64,000 nt of DNA, taken from assembly GCF_000196115.1 (NCBI RefSeq), contig NC_005027.1:2356001-2420000 (forward strand), in the 5' to 3' direction. The position numbers were made by a program, and so were the translations under genes. The notes under the pieces were generated by a model. It was not told the origin of the DNA. It was given only the letters and a program-made list of their open reading frames with translations, and made no database searches. Of this stretch, positions 8,675 to 18,800 are shown in pieces. Position 1 is the stretch's first letter, and every line of letters begins with the position of its first letter. The stretch is from Rhodopirellula baltica SH 1 (GTDB lineage: Bacteria; Planctomycetota; Planctomycetia; Pirellulales; Pirellulaceae).

Positions 8675-11600
8675 TCATGACTTTTTCTTCAGCCCCATCA
8701 GATACTCCACAACGTCCACCAAACCTTGTTGGTCGGTCGTGTGATGCAAGTTCTCAGGCATGATCGACTTCTCGCTCTTTTTAACGTCGACGATCTCATC
8801 CTGATCGAACTCCAAATCAATCGCTTCCGCCGTTCGCAGCACGAGCTTCTCATCCGTCTCGGAAACCAGAACACCGTTGACCACGCGGCCATCTTCGGTC
8901 AGCGCGATCATGTTTTCGTAGTTGTGACTGATGCCGGCACTGGGTGCCAAAATCGACGTGAACATCGCTTCGCGAGAAAGCTTCGAACCGATCTCGGACA
9001 AGTCCGGGCCGACTTGCTTTCCGAATCCATCCACGATGTGGCAGCTCGCACACGTTGCGACGCCACGAAAGATTGCCATGCCCTTCTTAGAGTCGCCACT
9101 CAAACGCACCAGCTCGTCCAGCGGTGGCAGAGGCTTGCTGTCCGCCGCCGCGGGTTGCGGCAACAACTCCTTGGCACGTTTGGCGATCTCATCGTTGGCA
9201 CTGCGTCCAAGCAAACCACCTGCCAACAAATGAGTGTCAGCGGGCAGCTTCTTCTCTTCCGTCATCTTCAGCAATTCTTCCGCACCACCGTTGGATTTGG
9301 CCATGGCACGCACGGAAGCACTACGCAGTCCGTAGTCCATCTCCGCATCGCCTGCGGTCTTCGCCAACAACCCGATCGCCCGTCCGTTGCCAAGCGACCC
9401 AAGCAACGACACCACGCGTCCGAGTTGGCCATGATCGTACTTCGAGTCTTTGTCCAAAATGCTAACGAACCGGTTCCATCCGTCCTTTCGCTTCAACAAC
9501 AAACGCAATGCCGATAGCGACAGATTGTCGTCTCCCTGACGAAGCATCGTTGCGATGAGCTGATCATCCATGTCGCGAATTTCAAACTGATCTACCAGCT
9601 CGACAAAGTCCGGATCATCCGCGCGACTTCGGATGTAATCCGTGATCGCCAATTGCGTCTTCGGGAATTTCACCGGATCGAAATCGGGCATCCGCTTCAC
9701 GGTGCGAACCAGAACCTGCGGATCGACTTCTTCCCCGTTGTTCTCATCAGGCAACAAATGACGAAGAACCAATCCGCGAACGGCATCGGGATGGTACTCC
9801 AGCGATCGGAAATAACGTTTGGTTTCGTCACCGGACATTCCACCAGCCAACAACTCAACCATCTTGGCGGCCGCATCGTCGGTTCGCAGACGCCAAACCA
9901 AATCTCGACCCGCAGGCGTGTTCCATTCGCCTCCGTTGGCCTTCATCCATGAGGCAAAGCACTCCTCCGCTCGCAAATCACTTCCGATGCCAAGAGCTTC
10001 CAACATCCAGCGATCCTTTCCGTCGTAATGCTGAGCAAGCTTTGCCCAAACGTTCGGCATCGCATCGGATTCATCAAACCGCAATGCGACCGCCAGCTCA
10101 CGCCGGACCGCAGCGGAAGAATCACCAGCCGCATCGCCGCAAACATTCGCAACGGAGAGACCAAGTTGTTTGCACAACCGAATCGCGGTGCAACGAATGT
10201 TGACGTCTTCATCGCCGAGAGCCTTTTCCACATACTTCCGGCCTTGGCCTACAATCCTGCCAAGCGACCACAACGCCCGTGCCCGAAAGCGAGGGTTTTC
10301 GTCTTGGTAAAGCGAAAGCAACGCATCTTCGGCTTCCGCACCCATCGCGTGCAGCTTTTGCCAAGCAAGATAGCGAACTGAACGGTTCGGATTTTTCATC
10401 GCCGCGATGGCTCCATCGACCGACGACAAATCAAACTTCGGCACTGAGTACTTCACGCCCGGCGGAGCCACCCGAAAAAGTCGTCCGCGATCACTGTCTT
10501 TTTGATGGTGACCACCAACGCCGGGATCGTACCAATCGGTCACGAACAACGATCCATCGGGAGCCACGCACACATCCGCGGGACGAAACCAATTGTCCGT
10601 CGTTCCAGTAATCAACGGTTCGATGGTCGCCGAATACCCGGCACCATCCGTTTTCATTGGATAGGCCCTCACAACGTTGGGTCCCGGATCGCAGTGGATC
10701 ACTTCGTCCCAAAATCGCTTCGGCAACAAGCGGCCTTCGTACATGCAAATTCCACTCGGAGATCCAGCGCCGGTTTGCAGAACATTGGGAACGACGCCTG
10801 GGTCGTTCAAGTGCCAGTGTTGCAGCGGAATCTCATCCTCCAGATTGATTCGATCGGCCCGCCAAGATGCACCGGTTCGTTCGTCTCGGTAGCCGTAGTT
10901 GCCTTGTTCCATCACAAAGTTGATACGAGTCCCGCGGTTGCCATCATCATCGTTGTCGCTTTGCCACAACGCGCCGAAAGAGTCGACGGTGGTTTCCCAA
11001 TTGTTGCGAAAGTTGTGAGCGAGGACTTCGAAGTTTGAACCATCCAAGTCGCATCGAAATGGCATCCCGCCGAACAACGGCTTTCCATCGTCGACGACGG
11101 CTCGACCATGAATGTCGACGACCGTTTCGCCGTTAGCATCCTTGACCTGCATCCCAGTGTTGCCGAAGTTCCAATAAAGCTTGCCGTCATCACCGAACAA
11201 GAATGAGTGAGCCGAGTGATCGTGCTGAGGTTGTCCCGTTTCAGTGAACAAGGCAACCTTCGAATCTGGAACATCGTCGCCGTCGGTGTCCGTGAATTTC
11301 CAAATCGTTGGCGAGGCGGAAACGATGACTTCATTTCCGAGCACACAAATCCCCATTGCCGAATCAATGTCGCGGCCTTGGTAATAGGTGTGGATGTGAT
11401 CGAGATTGCCGTCGCCCGTGGTGTCTTCCAAAATCAGAATCCGATCGCCTTCAGGACGAGCCCCTTGGTTGCGGCGATAGTTCATGACATCGCAAACCCA
11501 AACGCGACCGCGATGATCGATGTCGAGATTGGTCAGGCTGGACAAATCCGGCTCGCTTCCCATCAACGTCACCTCCAAACCTTCGGCCACCTCCAAACCC

Positions 11601-13168
11601 GCGACGGCCTGTTCGGGCAAGCGCTGTTGATCGACCGCTTTCGCATCGACCTCGTTCAGATCGTTGGGGGCGGCACTGGCATAGACGGCAAAACGAACGC
11701 TGGTGTTGTTCCCGTTCTGCTGGTTGGTGCCGCCACTTTCCAAAGCCCCGGTCACGGTCAATTTGTCAAAGCCTGGCGGCACATCGAATTCGATCACGCT
11801 GGGAGCATGCGTCCCAATCGATGCCTTGCCTGCGGGCTGGTTTTGGACCAGCACCGGGCCACCGGAACAGTTGGCATTCTTGCGAACTTCGCCCCATCCC
11901 GCTCGCGCGGTCACCCAGCCTTGTTCAACCAAGTCCGACGTTCCCTTTGCACCATGCAACGTTGGATCCAACCAAGCCACATGATCGCAGGAATAGTCGT
12001 TGCCTCCTTCGCTGACCACCAAAAACAATTTGCGTCTGGCGACTTCATCAACTCCGCTCAAGTCCACCTCGATCGAAACGCGATGGTCCGGCGTTGCCGT
12101 TGTCACCAGCGGGCTAACGTAAAGCAGTTGTGGCGTGACCGCCGAAGTGGACTGCTTTGACGGTTGCTTCTTCTTCGATCCGTCTTTTGATTTGGTCTGA
12201 GTATTCAACGGGATGTCGAATTCCTTCGCGACTGCTTTCAGATCAAACTTCTTCGGTGGTTCGAAGTCTTGATCAGCCATCAACTGTTCCGCCGGGATTG
12301 GCTGCAACGAACCGGCCTCGGTTGTCGGATCATCACCAGCCGTCCAGCGAATCGCATTGGTCACCAATCGACGTACGGGAACGTGCGACCAATTCCAATG
12401 ATGGTGTCCGCCGGTGAACCCAAAACTGCGACCGCCGATCTCGGGTTCATAAGCCCAAGCGACCGTCTGCAGTTCACCCGCCGCAACCGACTTGCGAGCG
12501 TGCGGGTTGCCGGTGTGGGCACTATCCGGACGCCGCATCGTTGACTCGGGAGCAACCGCCTGCAGGATCGGAGTCAGCTTGCCTTTGTCCGAAAAACGCA
12601 AGTGGAAGTACCACTCGTCATTGGTCGAGAACGAATCCACACCGTGCGTGATCGGATGCTCAGGCAACGAATCAAATTTCGCGATCCAGTGCGGATTGAC
12701 GCTGTAGTGAATTTCAAAGTGCCCGCCCAACAACTCGACCATGTCATCGCCGGATTCACCGGGCGACATCTCAGTTGCGTAGTGCAAACAAACCAGGCCT
12801 CCGCCGCGTTTCAACAACGCTCGCAATTCATCGCGATGATCAAACGCGACATGTCGGCCTTGCCCGTCGCTGTAGAGAACAATGCTGTCGGCCGACTCCA
12901 CCTTGGAAGCATCGCTTGGCCAACCACGCACGACTTCGGTTTTGAGATTCGGGTTCGCTTCCAATAAAGATTGCTCGAGAACCTTCAAGCCGGCGTAGTG
13001 TTCATGAGCCCCGTAACCGTGACTAGGTTTTCCCGCGATCAGCAGGATCGATTTTTCAGATCCATCGGCGGACTGGGCCTCGGTGGCCAACATGTTCCAA
13101 GAGAGAACGGTACACGCGAATGCGGCGACCCAGGACCACGAGGTGGTCGGCAAGACATCATTTTTCAT
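8675..13168 (-). CDS. ThuA / PVC beta-propeller / HEAT / cytochrome c multidomain protein
   Basis: 1497-residue exported protein. Order: signal peptide (about 1-33); ThuA-like domain (about 40-285; KSILLIAGKPSHGYGAHEHY, GGLVCLHYATE, GFTGGHHHWNW); a Ser/Lys-rich linker; a beta-sandwich reminiscent of NPCBM-type carbohydrate-binding modules (about 345-510); a PVC-type membrane-bound dehydrogenase beta-propeller (about 520-925; RVWVCDVMNYRRNQG, DSFGALWQSDNDDDGNRG, DVCVAPDGSLFVTDWYDPGVGGH); a HEAT-repeat array (about 930-1340); and a C-terminal planctomycete cytochrome c domain with the haem motif CASCH (about residue 1375). The architecture suggests periplasmic carbohydrate oxidation with electrons passed to the c-type haem. 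Substrate unknown. Confidence 0.9.
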   Translation of the reverse strand: MKNDVLPTTSWSWVAAFACTVLSWNMLATEAQSADGSEKSILLIAGKPSHGYGAHEHYAGLKVLEQSLLEANPNLKTEVVRGWPSDASKVESADSIVLYSDGQGRHVAFDHRDELRALLKRGGGLVCLHYATEMSPGESGDDMVELLGGHFEIHYSVNPHWIAKFDSLPEHPITHGVDSFSTNDEWYFHLRFSDKGKLTPILQAVAPESTMRRPDSAHTGNPHARKSVAAGELQTVAWAYEPEIGGRSFGFTGGHHHWNWSHVPVRRLVTNAIRWTAGDDPTTEAGSLQPIPAEQLMADQDFEPPKKFDLKAVAKEFDIPLNTQTKSKDGSKKKQPSKQSTSAVTPQLLYVSPLVTTATPDHRVSIEVDLSGVDEVARRKLFLVVSEGGNDYSCDHVAWLDPTLHGAKGTSDLVEQGWVTARAGWGEVRKNANCSGGPVLVQNQPAGKASIGTHAPSVIEFDVPPGFDKLTVTGALESGGTNQQNGNNTSVRFAVYASAAPNDLNEVDAKAVDQQRLPEQAVAGLEVAEGLEVTLMGSEPDLSSLTNLDIDHRGRVWVCDVMNYRRNQGARPEGDRILILEDTTGDGNLDHIHTYYQGRDIDSAMGICVLGNEVIVSASPTIWKFTDTDGDDVPDSKVALFTETGQPQHDHSAHSFLFGDDGKLYWNFGNTGMQVKDANGETVVDIHGRAVVDDGKPLFGGMPFRCDLDGSNFEVLAHNFRNNWETTVDSFGALWQSDNDDDGNRGTRINFVMEQGNYGYRDERTGASWRADRINLEDEIPLQHWHLNDPGVVPNVLQTGAGSPSGICMYEGRLLPKRFWDEVIHCDPGPNVVRAYPMKTDGAGYSATIEPLITGTTDNWFRPADVCVAPDGSLFVTDWYDPGVGGHHQKDSDRGRLFRVAPPGVKYSVPKFDLSSVDGAIAAMKNPNRSVRYLAWQKLHAMGAEAEDALLSLYQDENPRFRARALWSLGRIVGQGRKYVEKALGDEDVNIRCTAIRLCKQLGLSVANVCGDAAGDSSAAVRRELAVALRFDESDAMPNVWAKLAQHYDGKDRWMLEALGIGSDLRAEECFASWMKANGGEWNTPAGRDLVWRLRTDDAAAKMVELLAGGMSGDETKRYFRSLEYHPDAVRGLVLRHLLPDENNGEEVDPQVLVRTVKRMPDFDPVKFPKTQLAITDYIRSRADDPDFVELVDQFEIRDMDDQLIATMLRQGDDNLSLSALRLLLKRKDGWNRFVSILDKDSKYDHGQLGRVVSLLGSLGNGRAIGLLAKTAGDAEMDYGLRSASVRAMAKSNGGAEELLKMTEEKKLPADTHLLAGGLLGRSANDEIAKRAKELLPQPAAADSKPLPPLDELVRLSGDSKKGMAIFRGVATCASCHIVDGFGKQVGPDLSEIGSKLSREAMFTSILAPSAGISHNYENMIALTEDGRVVNGVLVSETDEKLVLRTAEAIDLEFDQDEIVDVKKSEKSIMPENLHHTTDQQGLVDVVEYLMGLKKKS

Positions 13169-13589
13169 GGAAGCGGGAGAACCAAGGTTCCAGGTGGGAG
13201 GATTCCGGCGGGGTGAAACGACAACGGCAGCCGACGCGAAACTCGATGTAGGCGTCGAACTGGAGATCCCGATCCCGGGGCAAGGATGATCGCATCACCC
13301 TTCGCCGAGAACAAGAAAGCTCTGAGACCCGTTGTCACTCACTAACAGGGAATCTGATTGTAACCCAACAAGAAGTCCATGGAGTTGCGATCGATTCGCA
13401 TTCGGGTAACCAAATGAAACCGATCACGGCCTCCGCAATCCGGAAGACCGGAAATCGACTCCGGAACCAAAACCAAACCGATGTTTCGAGCTGCCCGCTG
13501 CAGCGGTTTCGACACGCTGGTTCCCTAGCATGGACGCGGCGACTCGATCTCTGCTGAGATCCAGAATCGCCGAGCCAGAACGGCTCTGC
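13169..13589. other. 421-base intergenic region
   Basis: No gene found. It should hold the promoter of the giant cytochrome c fusion gene (minus strand, start 13168) and the 3' end of the ppnP transcript. I see no strong terminator hairpin or repeat. Confidence 0.55.
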
Positions 13590-13868
13590 TCAGCTGTAAA
13601 AGCAGAGGTACGCGGTGGGCTCGATCACTCGAACCTGGAACTTTTGATTGGCATCGATTCGGAACTCGGATCCGGCTGGGTAAGCTCGAAACCCAGGTTC
13701 GCCGGGAAGTTTGGCTTCCAGTTTGCCCGAGACGATTTTCATCAGCTCTTTTTCGCTGGTTCCAAATTCGTAGTCGCCCACCAGCATCACGCCGGACGTC
13801 GCACGGCCTTCGCCATTTTCGAAGGCGATGGAAGTGACGTTGCCGTCGAAGTATTCGTTGACTTGCAT
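13590..13868 (-). CDS. ppnP: pyrimidine/purine nucleoside phosphorylase (DUF1255 family)
   Basis: A 92-residue single-domain cupin close to the E. coli PpnP length of 94. It phosphorolyses nucleosides to free base and ribose-1-phosphate. Hallmarks: VNEYFDGNVTSIAFE at the start, GRATSGVMLVGDYEFGTSEKE, and the C-terminal FQVRVIEPTAYLCFY. Start set at the ATG at 13868, which has GGAGAT upstream; a longer frame to 13946 adds 26 residues not expected in the family. Same strand as the aminotransferase gene upstream, with a gap of about 95 bases. Confidence 0.93.
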   Translation of the reverse strand: MQVNEYFDGNVTSIAFENGEGRATSGVMLVGDYEFGTSEKELMKIVSGKLEAKLPGEPGFRAYPAGSEFRIDANQKFQVRVIEPTAYLCFYS

Positions 13869-13964
13869 GATGAGATCTCCGCGAAAGGGAACTTGGGACA
13901 GGAACGGCGAGGAAGATAATTCAACCCTCACATCTTCGCGAGCCACATTCCTGATCGGATTTGC

Positions 13965-15299
13965 TCACACCATTTTGGAAAGACAACCCGCCACACGTTC
14001 GGCAACGTCCGGCGTCAGCAAGGCTCGATGGTCGATGACCAGCAGCGATTCGCTTAGGTTGGCTGCATTGGCAAGCGAAACCGGTTTGCTGCTTCGGCGA
14101 TCACTCGTTCGATGCATCGCCCGAAATCCTTCACCGCAGGGCAGCTGAATTGTTCGCAATTGCTGAATCACCTTCGCTCGGATCTCAGCGTTTTTCGCGA
14201 GCACCGGAAACTTGTATGGAGCCCGTATCAAATTCGGGTCCTCGTCCCAAACCGCTGCACATCCGACCGACGCCCAATCCAGTTCGCTCAATCGCTGGGC
14301 GTTGTGACATCGAATTCGATTGGACTGGGCCAACCATTCCAGTTGCGGTAACAACGCGGCACACTGCAGTGGTGACATGGGAAACGTGTCGCTCGGGCGA
14401 TCGACGATGCCCTTCAATTTTTGATACTTGCCCTCGTGTTCGGTCGCCAATGCACCACCGTTGCCGCATGTCAGAGGCTTGCTGCCGCCAAAGCTGTACG
14501 TGGTCCAATCCGCGAAAGAACCGACCGGCACAAAAGCCGTTGAGCCATCCGCGTTTGGTTTGATCCGTCCCGCGCTCATCGCCTGACAAGCGTCCTCGAC
14601 CAAAAACCATTTGCGTTGCCGGCACAGATCGGCGAGTTTTTCTGATTGGATGAGCTGACCGTGCAAATGCGAAACCAGCAAAATTGACTCCGGCGGTGCC
14701 TGAATCTGCTCAATCGACTCGAGCGACGGCGAGATTCCCGTTGAAGTTCGGCCGTTCCGCGTCCCCGAAGTGGGCTGCGTGTCGCACAGCACCGGGCGTC
14801 CGCCCAGCAATTCGACAGTTCGAAAATTGCCGGGGTAATCGTAGGCGGACAAAATCACCTGAATCGCCTCGATCCGCTTTGTACCGGCCGGTCCAACTCC
14901 CAATGCTCGTAGAGCCAACTCGATCGCGGACGATCCTGACGGACACAACCGGACTTTGGCGGGGCCCCCGAATGCCGTGATTCCGTCTGGCGCAGACCAT
15001 TCCCCCGCGGCCAGACCCACCGAGTTCCGGCAACGCTCGTAGACACCGGCTTGTTCACTTTTGGCAGCGGTGGTCTCGGGATACGTGCCCCACTGACCAT
15101 CACCTAAGACTTCTGAGACCGATTTTTCGATCTGGATGGTCAGTTTCGCGTGTTTTGGCGGCCATGCCGGCCACCCATCGGAGGCAACGTCGAACGATTC
15201 TTCAGCGGGAAGATCCAAGGGATTCTCAGTGCTACGCAAAGGAGGATGGCGAGGCAAGTTAGGGCTGGGCTTGTGGCGATTTTTTTGCTTCCATATCAT
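13965..15299 (-). CDS. DegT/DnrJ/EryC1/StrS family PLP-dependent aminotransferase
   Basis: 444 residues of the fold-type I sugar-aminotransferase family. PLP-site residues are visible: SGSSAIELALRALG (phosphate binding, about 121-134), the cofactor Asp in FLVEDACQA (D236), and the Schiff-base lysine in SFGGSKPLTCGNGGA (K274). These enzymes usually convert keto-sugars of nucleotide sugars for surface glycans, or act as sensor-like relatives. The Asn after SKPLTCG is typical of the family. The N-terminal 50 residues are Pro-rich and not part of the fold. No sugar-nucleotide genes are adjacent, so the pathway is unknown. Confidence 0.9.
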   Translation of the reverse strand: MIWKQKNRHKPSPNLPRHPPLRSTENPLDLPAEESFDVASDGWPAWPPKHAKLTIQIEKSVSEVLGDGQWGTYPETTAAKSEQAGVYERCRNSVGLAAGEWSAPDGITAFGGPAKVRLCPSGSSAIELALRALGVGPAGTKRIEAIQVILSAYDYPGNFRTVELLGGRPVLCDTQPTSGTRNGRTSTGISPSLESIEQIQAPPESILLVSHLHGQLIQSEKLADLCRQRKWFLVEDACQAMSAGRIKPNADGSTAFVPVGSFADWTTYSFGGSKPLTCGNGGALATEHEGKYQKLKGIVDRPSDTFPMSPLQCAALLPQLEWLAQSNRIRCHNAQRLSELDWASVGCAAVWDEDPNLIRAPYKFPVLAKNAEIRAKVIQQLRTIQLPCGEGFRAMHRTSDRRSSKPVSLANAANLSESLLVIDHRALLTPDVAERVAGCLSKMV

Positions 15300-15385
15300 G
15301 CCGCATTGCGAAAGACGCAGGCAACCACCAGCCAGGACGGCTGGGGCCGCGTCAAGCTAGTGTCATCATCCCCGGAACCTCTGTC

Positions 15386-15805
15386 TTGTTGCCCTCTTCC
15401 GATCTGTTCTTAACCGATCTACCGCGGCAGGCAAACTTGCTCGCCTTTCAGTTGCTGGCACAGGACGCAGCGCCCGCTGGAGAGTCGTCGATTCTACAGC
15501 GAATTCTCGAAAACCCTCTGATTTTGCCTGTCGGCGTCGTGGCGATCTTCTACGTCACGTACTTCGGCCCGGAACGACGACGTCGTGCCGAGGAAGCAAA
15601 GATGATGTCTTCGATGGCCAAGAACGATCGCGTGGTCACAATCGGCGGCATCCACGGAACGATCGTTTCAGCAGCACCAGACAGTGAAACGGTGACGTTG
15701 AAGATCGACGAAAACGGTTCGACACGCATCAAAGTCAATCGGTCAGCCATCGTCAAAATCGTCGGCGAACCGAAAAACAAACCCGACAACGATTCGTCGG
15801 ACTGA
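15386..15805 (+). CDS. yajC: preprotein translocase subunit YajC
   Basis: Small single-pass inner-membrane partner of SecDF in the Sec holotranslocon. 139 residues from a TTG at 15386. One transmembrane helix (PLILPVGVVAIFYVTYF), then the family motif RRRRAEEAKMMSSMAKNDRVVTIGGIHGTIVS, and a conserved beta-rich cytoplasmic part (TVTLKIDENGSTRIKVNRSAIVKIV). The N-terminal extension of about 35 residues before the helix is longer than in E. coli. The start is uncertain: no ATG is available before the helix. yajC directly upstream of secDF is a common bacterial arrangement. Confidence 0.94.
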   Translation: MLPSSDLFLTDLPRQANLLAFQLLAQDAAPAGESSILQRILENPLILPVGVVAIFYVTYFGPERRRRAEEAKMMSSMAKNDRVVTIGGIHGTIVSAAPDSETVTLKIDENGSTRIKVNRSAIVKIVGEPKNKPDNDSSD

Positions 15806-15883
15806 CCTCTTCCCAAACCATCCTTCCCACAGCGACTGGTTTTGGTCGCAGCGGACACATCGCACCCGTACTTAGAAACCACG

Positions 15884-18800
15884 ATGGATCTTTCGACTCT
15901 CCCCGATTTTTGCCAATCGATTTCGGCACAGTGGCTCGCTCAAACCGACGCTGCCGTTGCCAACGAAGTCTCCAAGGGCATCAGCATCGAACAGTTCTTG
16001 ACGCTGCTCAGCGCCGCAGCCGTCCTGATTCTGCCGTTCATTGTTGGCAACTTCTTGGCGAAATCCTTGAAGATGCCAACTTATGGCACTCGCTTCGGTT
16101 TCATCTTGCTCGCGATCACCGCCAGCGGCGTGACCCTTGCAAACAAGCTCCCCAGCCTCGGTATCGACCTGTCGGGCGGTACGATCTTGGTTTACGAACT
16201 GGATCCGGAAAAGCAAGCGGCTGTCATCGAAAGCGGAGGACAACGGATTACCAGTGAAGATTTGGTCGGTCCCCTTACCCGCCGAATCAACCCCGCGGGC
16301 ACGCAAGAAATCGTCATTCGCCCCTATGGCGAACAACAAATCGAAATCATCATTCCCGAGAAAGATCCCGACGCGGTTGAACGCATCAAAGGCCTAGTCG
16401 AAGAAGCCGGACAACTCCGTTTCGCAATTTTGGCTAACCAGTTTGATCACCAAACGCTGATCAACGAAGCGATCGAACAAGCTGAGTCGACTCAGCCCGG
16501 CGTCGCGACCAAGGACATGGTTGGTTCACCAGAAGACTCGCTCTACGGCATCTGGGCTCGCATCGGATTCGAAGAAAAAGAAACTGATGGCATTCGTCCG
16601 ATGCTGGTTCCAATCAGCGGTGCCTTGGCTCGCAACCCACGCACCGGTGCGATCCTGAACGTTCCAGCCGAAGCCCGAGTGGGCGATGAAACCGTTTCAG
16701 TCGCGAGATGGTTGCAGACCCAAGACTTCGACAACATCGAAGTCCTGATGGTGATCAACCCCAAGCTGGACATCCTGGGTGAAGACCTTGCTTACGCCGC
16801 CAGCACCTTCGATGAGAAGGGAGCCCCTGCGGTTGCCTTTACGTTGACCGACATGGGTTCCGGACGTTTCCGCGCCCTGACAACCAACAACGCTCCCGAT
16901 GGTTCCCGCACTCGCCAATTGGGCATCGTGCTCGATGATGAGCTGCTTTCGGCTCCATCGATCCAAGAGCCCATGAACAAGAACGGTCGCATTACGGGTA
17001 ACTTTACCCGCGATCAAGTCGACTCGTTGGTTCAAATCCTGAAGGCTGGCCAGTTGCCAGCCACCGTGACCAAGCAACCCATCGCTGAAAACGAAGTGGG
17101 TGCAACCTTGGGTGCGGACACCCGGACAAAGGGTCTGTACTCGATCGCAATTTCGCTTGGCTTGGTGCTCGTCTTTATCTTGGTCTACTACCGATTCGCC
17201 GGCGTCGTCGCCTGCATCGCATTGATCATGAACATGGCGATGATCTTGGCCACGATGGTCTTTATCAACCAACCGTTGACCCTGCCCGGTTTGGCCGGTT
17301 TGGTTTTGACGGTCGGTATGTCGGTCGACGCGAACGTTCTGATCTTCGAACGCATCCGAGAAGAACTGAGCAAGGGCGCGAAGGCTCGCATGGCGATTCG
17401 CAACGGTTTCGCTCGAGCGACCACGACGATCATCGATGCCAACCTGACCACACTGATCACCGCCATCGTTCTCTATGCGATCGGTACCGACCAAATCCGT
17501 GGCTTTGCCGTCACGTTGATCTTGGGCATCCTGTACTCGATGTTCACCGCCATTTACGTTTCGCGAACGATCTTCGACTTGGCCGAACGCCGCGGATTCT
17601 TGTCGCTCGGAATGTCCGATGGTGTGAACAGCATTCGCTCGGCTTTCGCCGGTGGTGGCCAGTTCAACTTCATCAGCAAAGGCAAGGTCACCCTGACCAT
17701 GTCGGCCATCTTGGTCGTTTGCGGTCTCGCCGCCTTGTTCGCTCGCGGACAAAGCATCCTGGACATCGACTTCGCTGGTGGTTCCTCGGTTCAATTCCGA
17801 GTCGACGAGCCGACCAAGGCTGATGAAATTCGCGAGATCATGAACAAAGCCGTCGCCGCCTCCGACAACAGCTCGGTTCAATTCACGGTCAACGGAGTTT
17901 CAATGGAGGGAACCGAAGAAGGCACCGTCTTCAAAATCGACTCCTCGGTTGAACGAGTTGAAGACCTCAAACGAGTCATCCAAGAAGGCTTCGCTGCCTC
18001 CGAATCGGTTGGCTTGGTCACCTACAGCGTCGACATCACCCCCGCAGACCTGCCAGGTGCAACGCCGGAAGACGCCGCTCCTGAAGCGGAAGAAACAAGC
18101 TCGTCCGATCCTGCTGAACCATCCGAAACCTCGACCAGCCAATGGCAATCGGTGGACAACGGTGTGATGCTGGTCGTGGCTCAAGCAGACGACGACGAAG
18201 AAGCTGCTGCTGAAGAAACCAATGCCGAAGAAGCTCCGGAAACCGAAGCAGACGCTGCGGAATCAGACGGGCCCAAAATGGAAGCCCGTGAATTTCCCGG
18301 CCTCGCTTTCAGCACCTCCGACATCTCGCTCGGCATCAAGGGGGCCGATGGAGTCGCAGTCAAAAACGAAGAAGGCTTGGTCGACTCGATCGTGGCCGCT
18401 GCCGAATCCGCTGGCGTGCCAATCAACAAGGACGGCATTGTTGTCAAACCTCTCGGTGAAGACATCGAAGCCTGGTCACCGGGTTCGACTTTGGCGTTCC
18501 CGAAATGGCGTGTCCAATTGCCTCTCGGCGGTGACAACGCGATCAAGGTCATGGCTGAAATGGAAAAACAACTCGACAGCGATCCAGTTTGGATCAGCAG
18601 CAGTGCCGTTGGTGCTCGCGTCGCTGGCGATATGATCAGCCGTGCATTCGGAGCTCTGTTCGCTTCGCTGCTTTGCATCATCGGTTACATCTGGTTCCGA
18701 TTCCAACGCGTCATCTACGGCTTCGCCGCTGTCGTCGCCTTGCTTCACGACGTCGCCATCACGCTCGGTGCGATCGCGATCAGCTACTGGGTTGCCGATG

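Noticed and set aside
11207-12160. 317-residue open frame on the plus strand
   Set aside because: Antisense to the propeller part of the cytochrome c fusion; shadow.
16697-17881. 394-residue open frame on the minus strand
   Set aside because: Exactly antisense to secDF and composed of residues typical of a shadow frame (DQ/QH-rich); no family signature or start signal.
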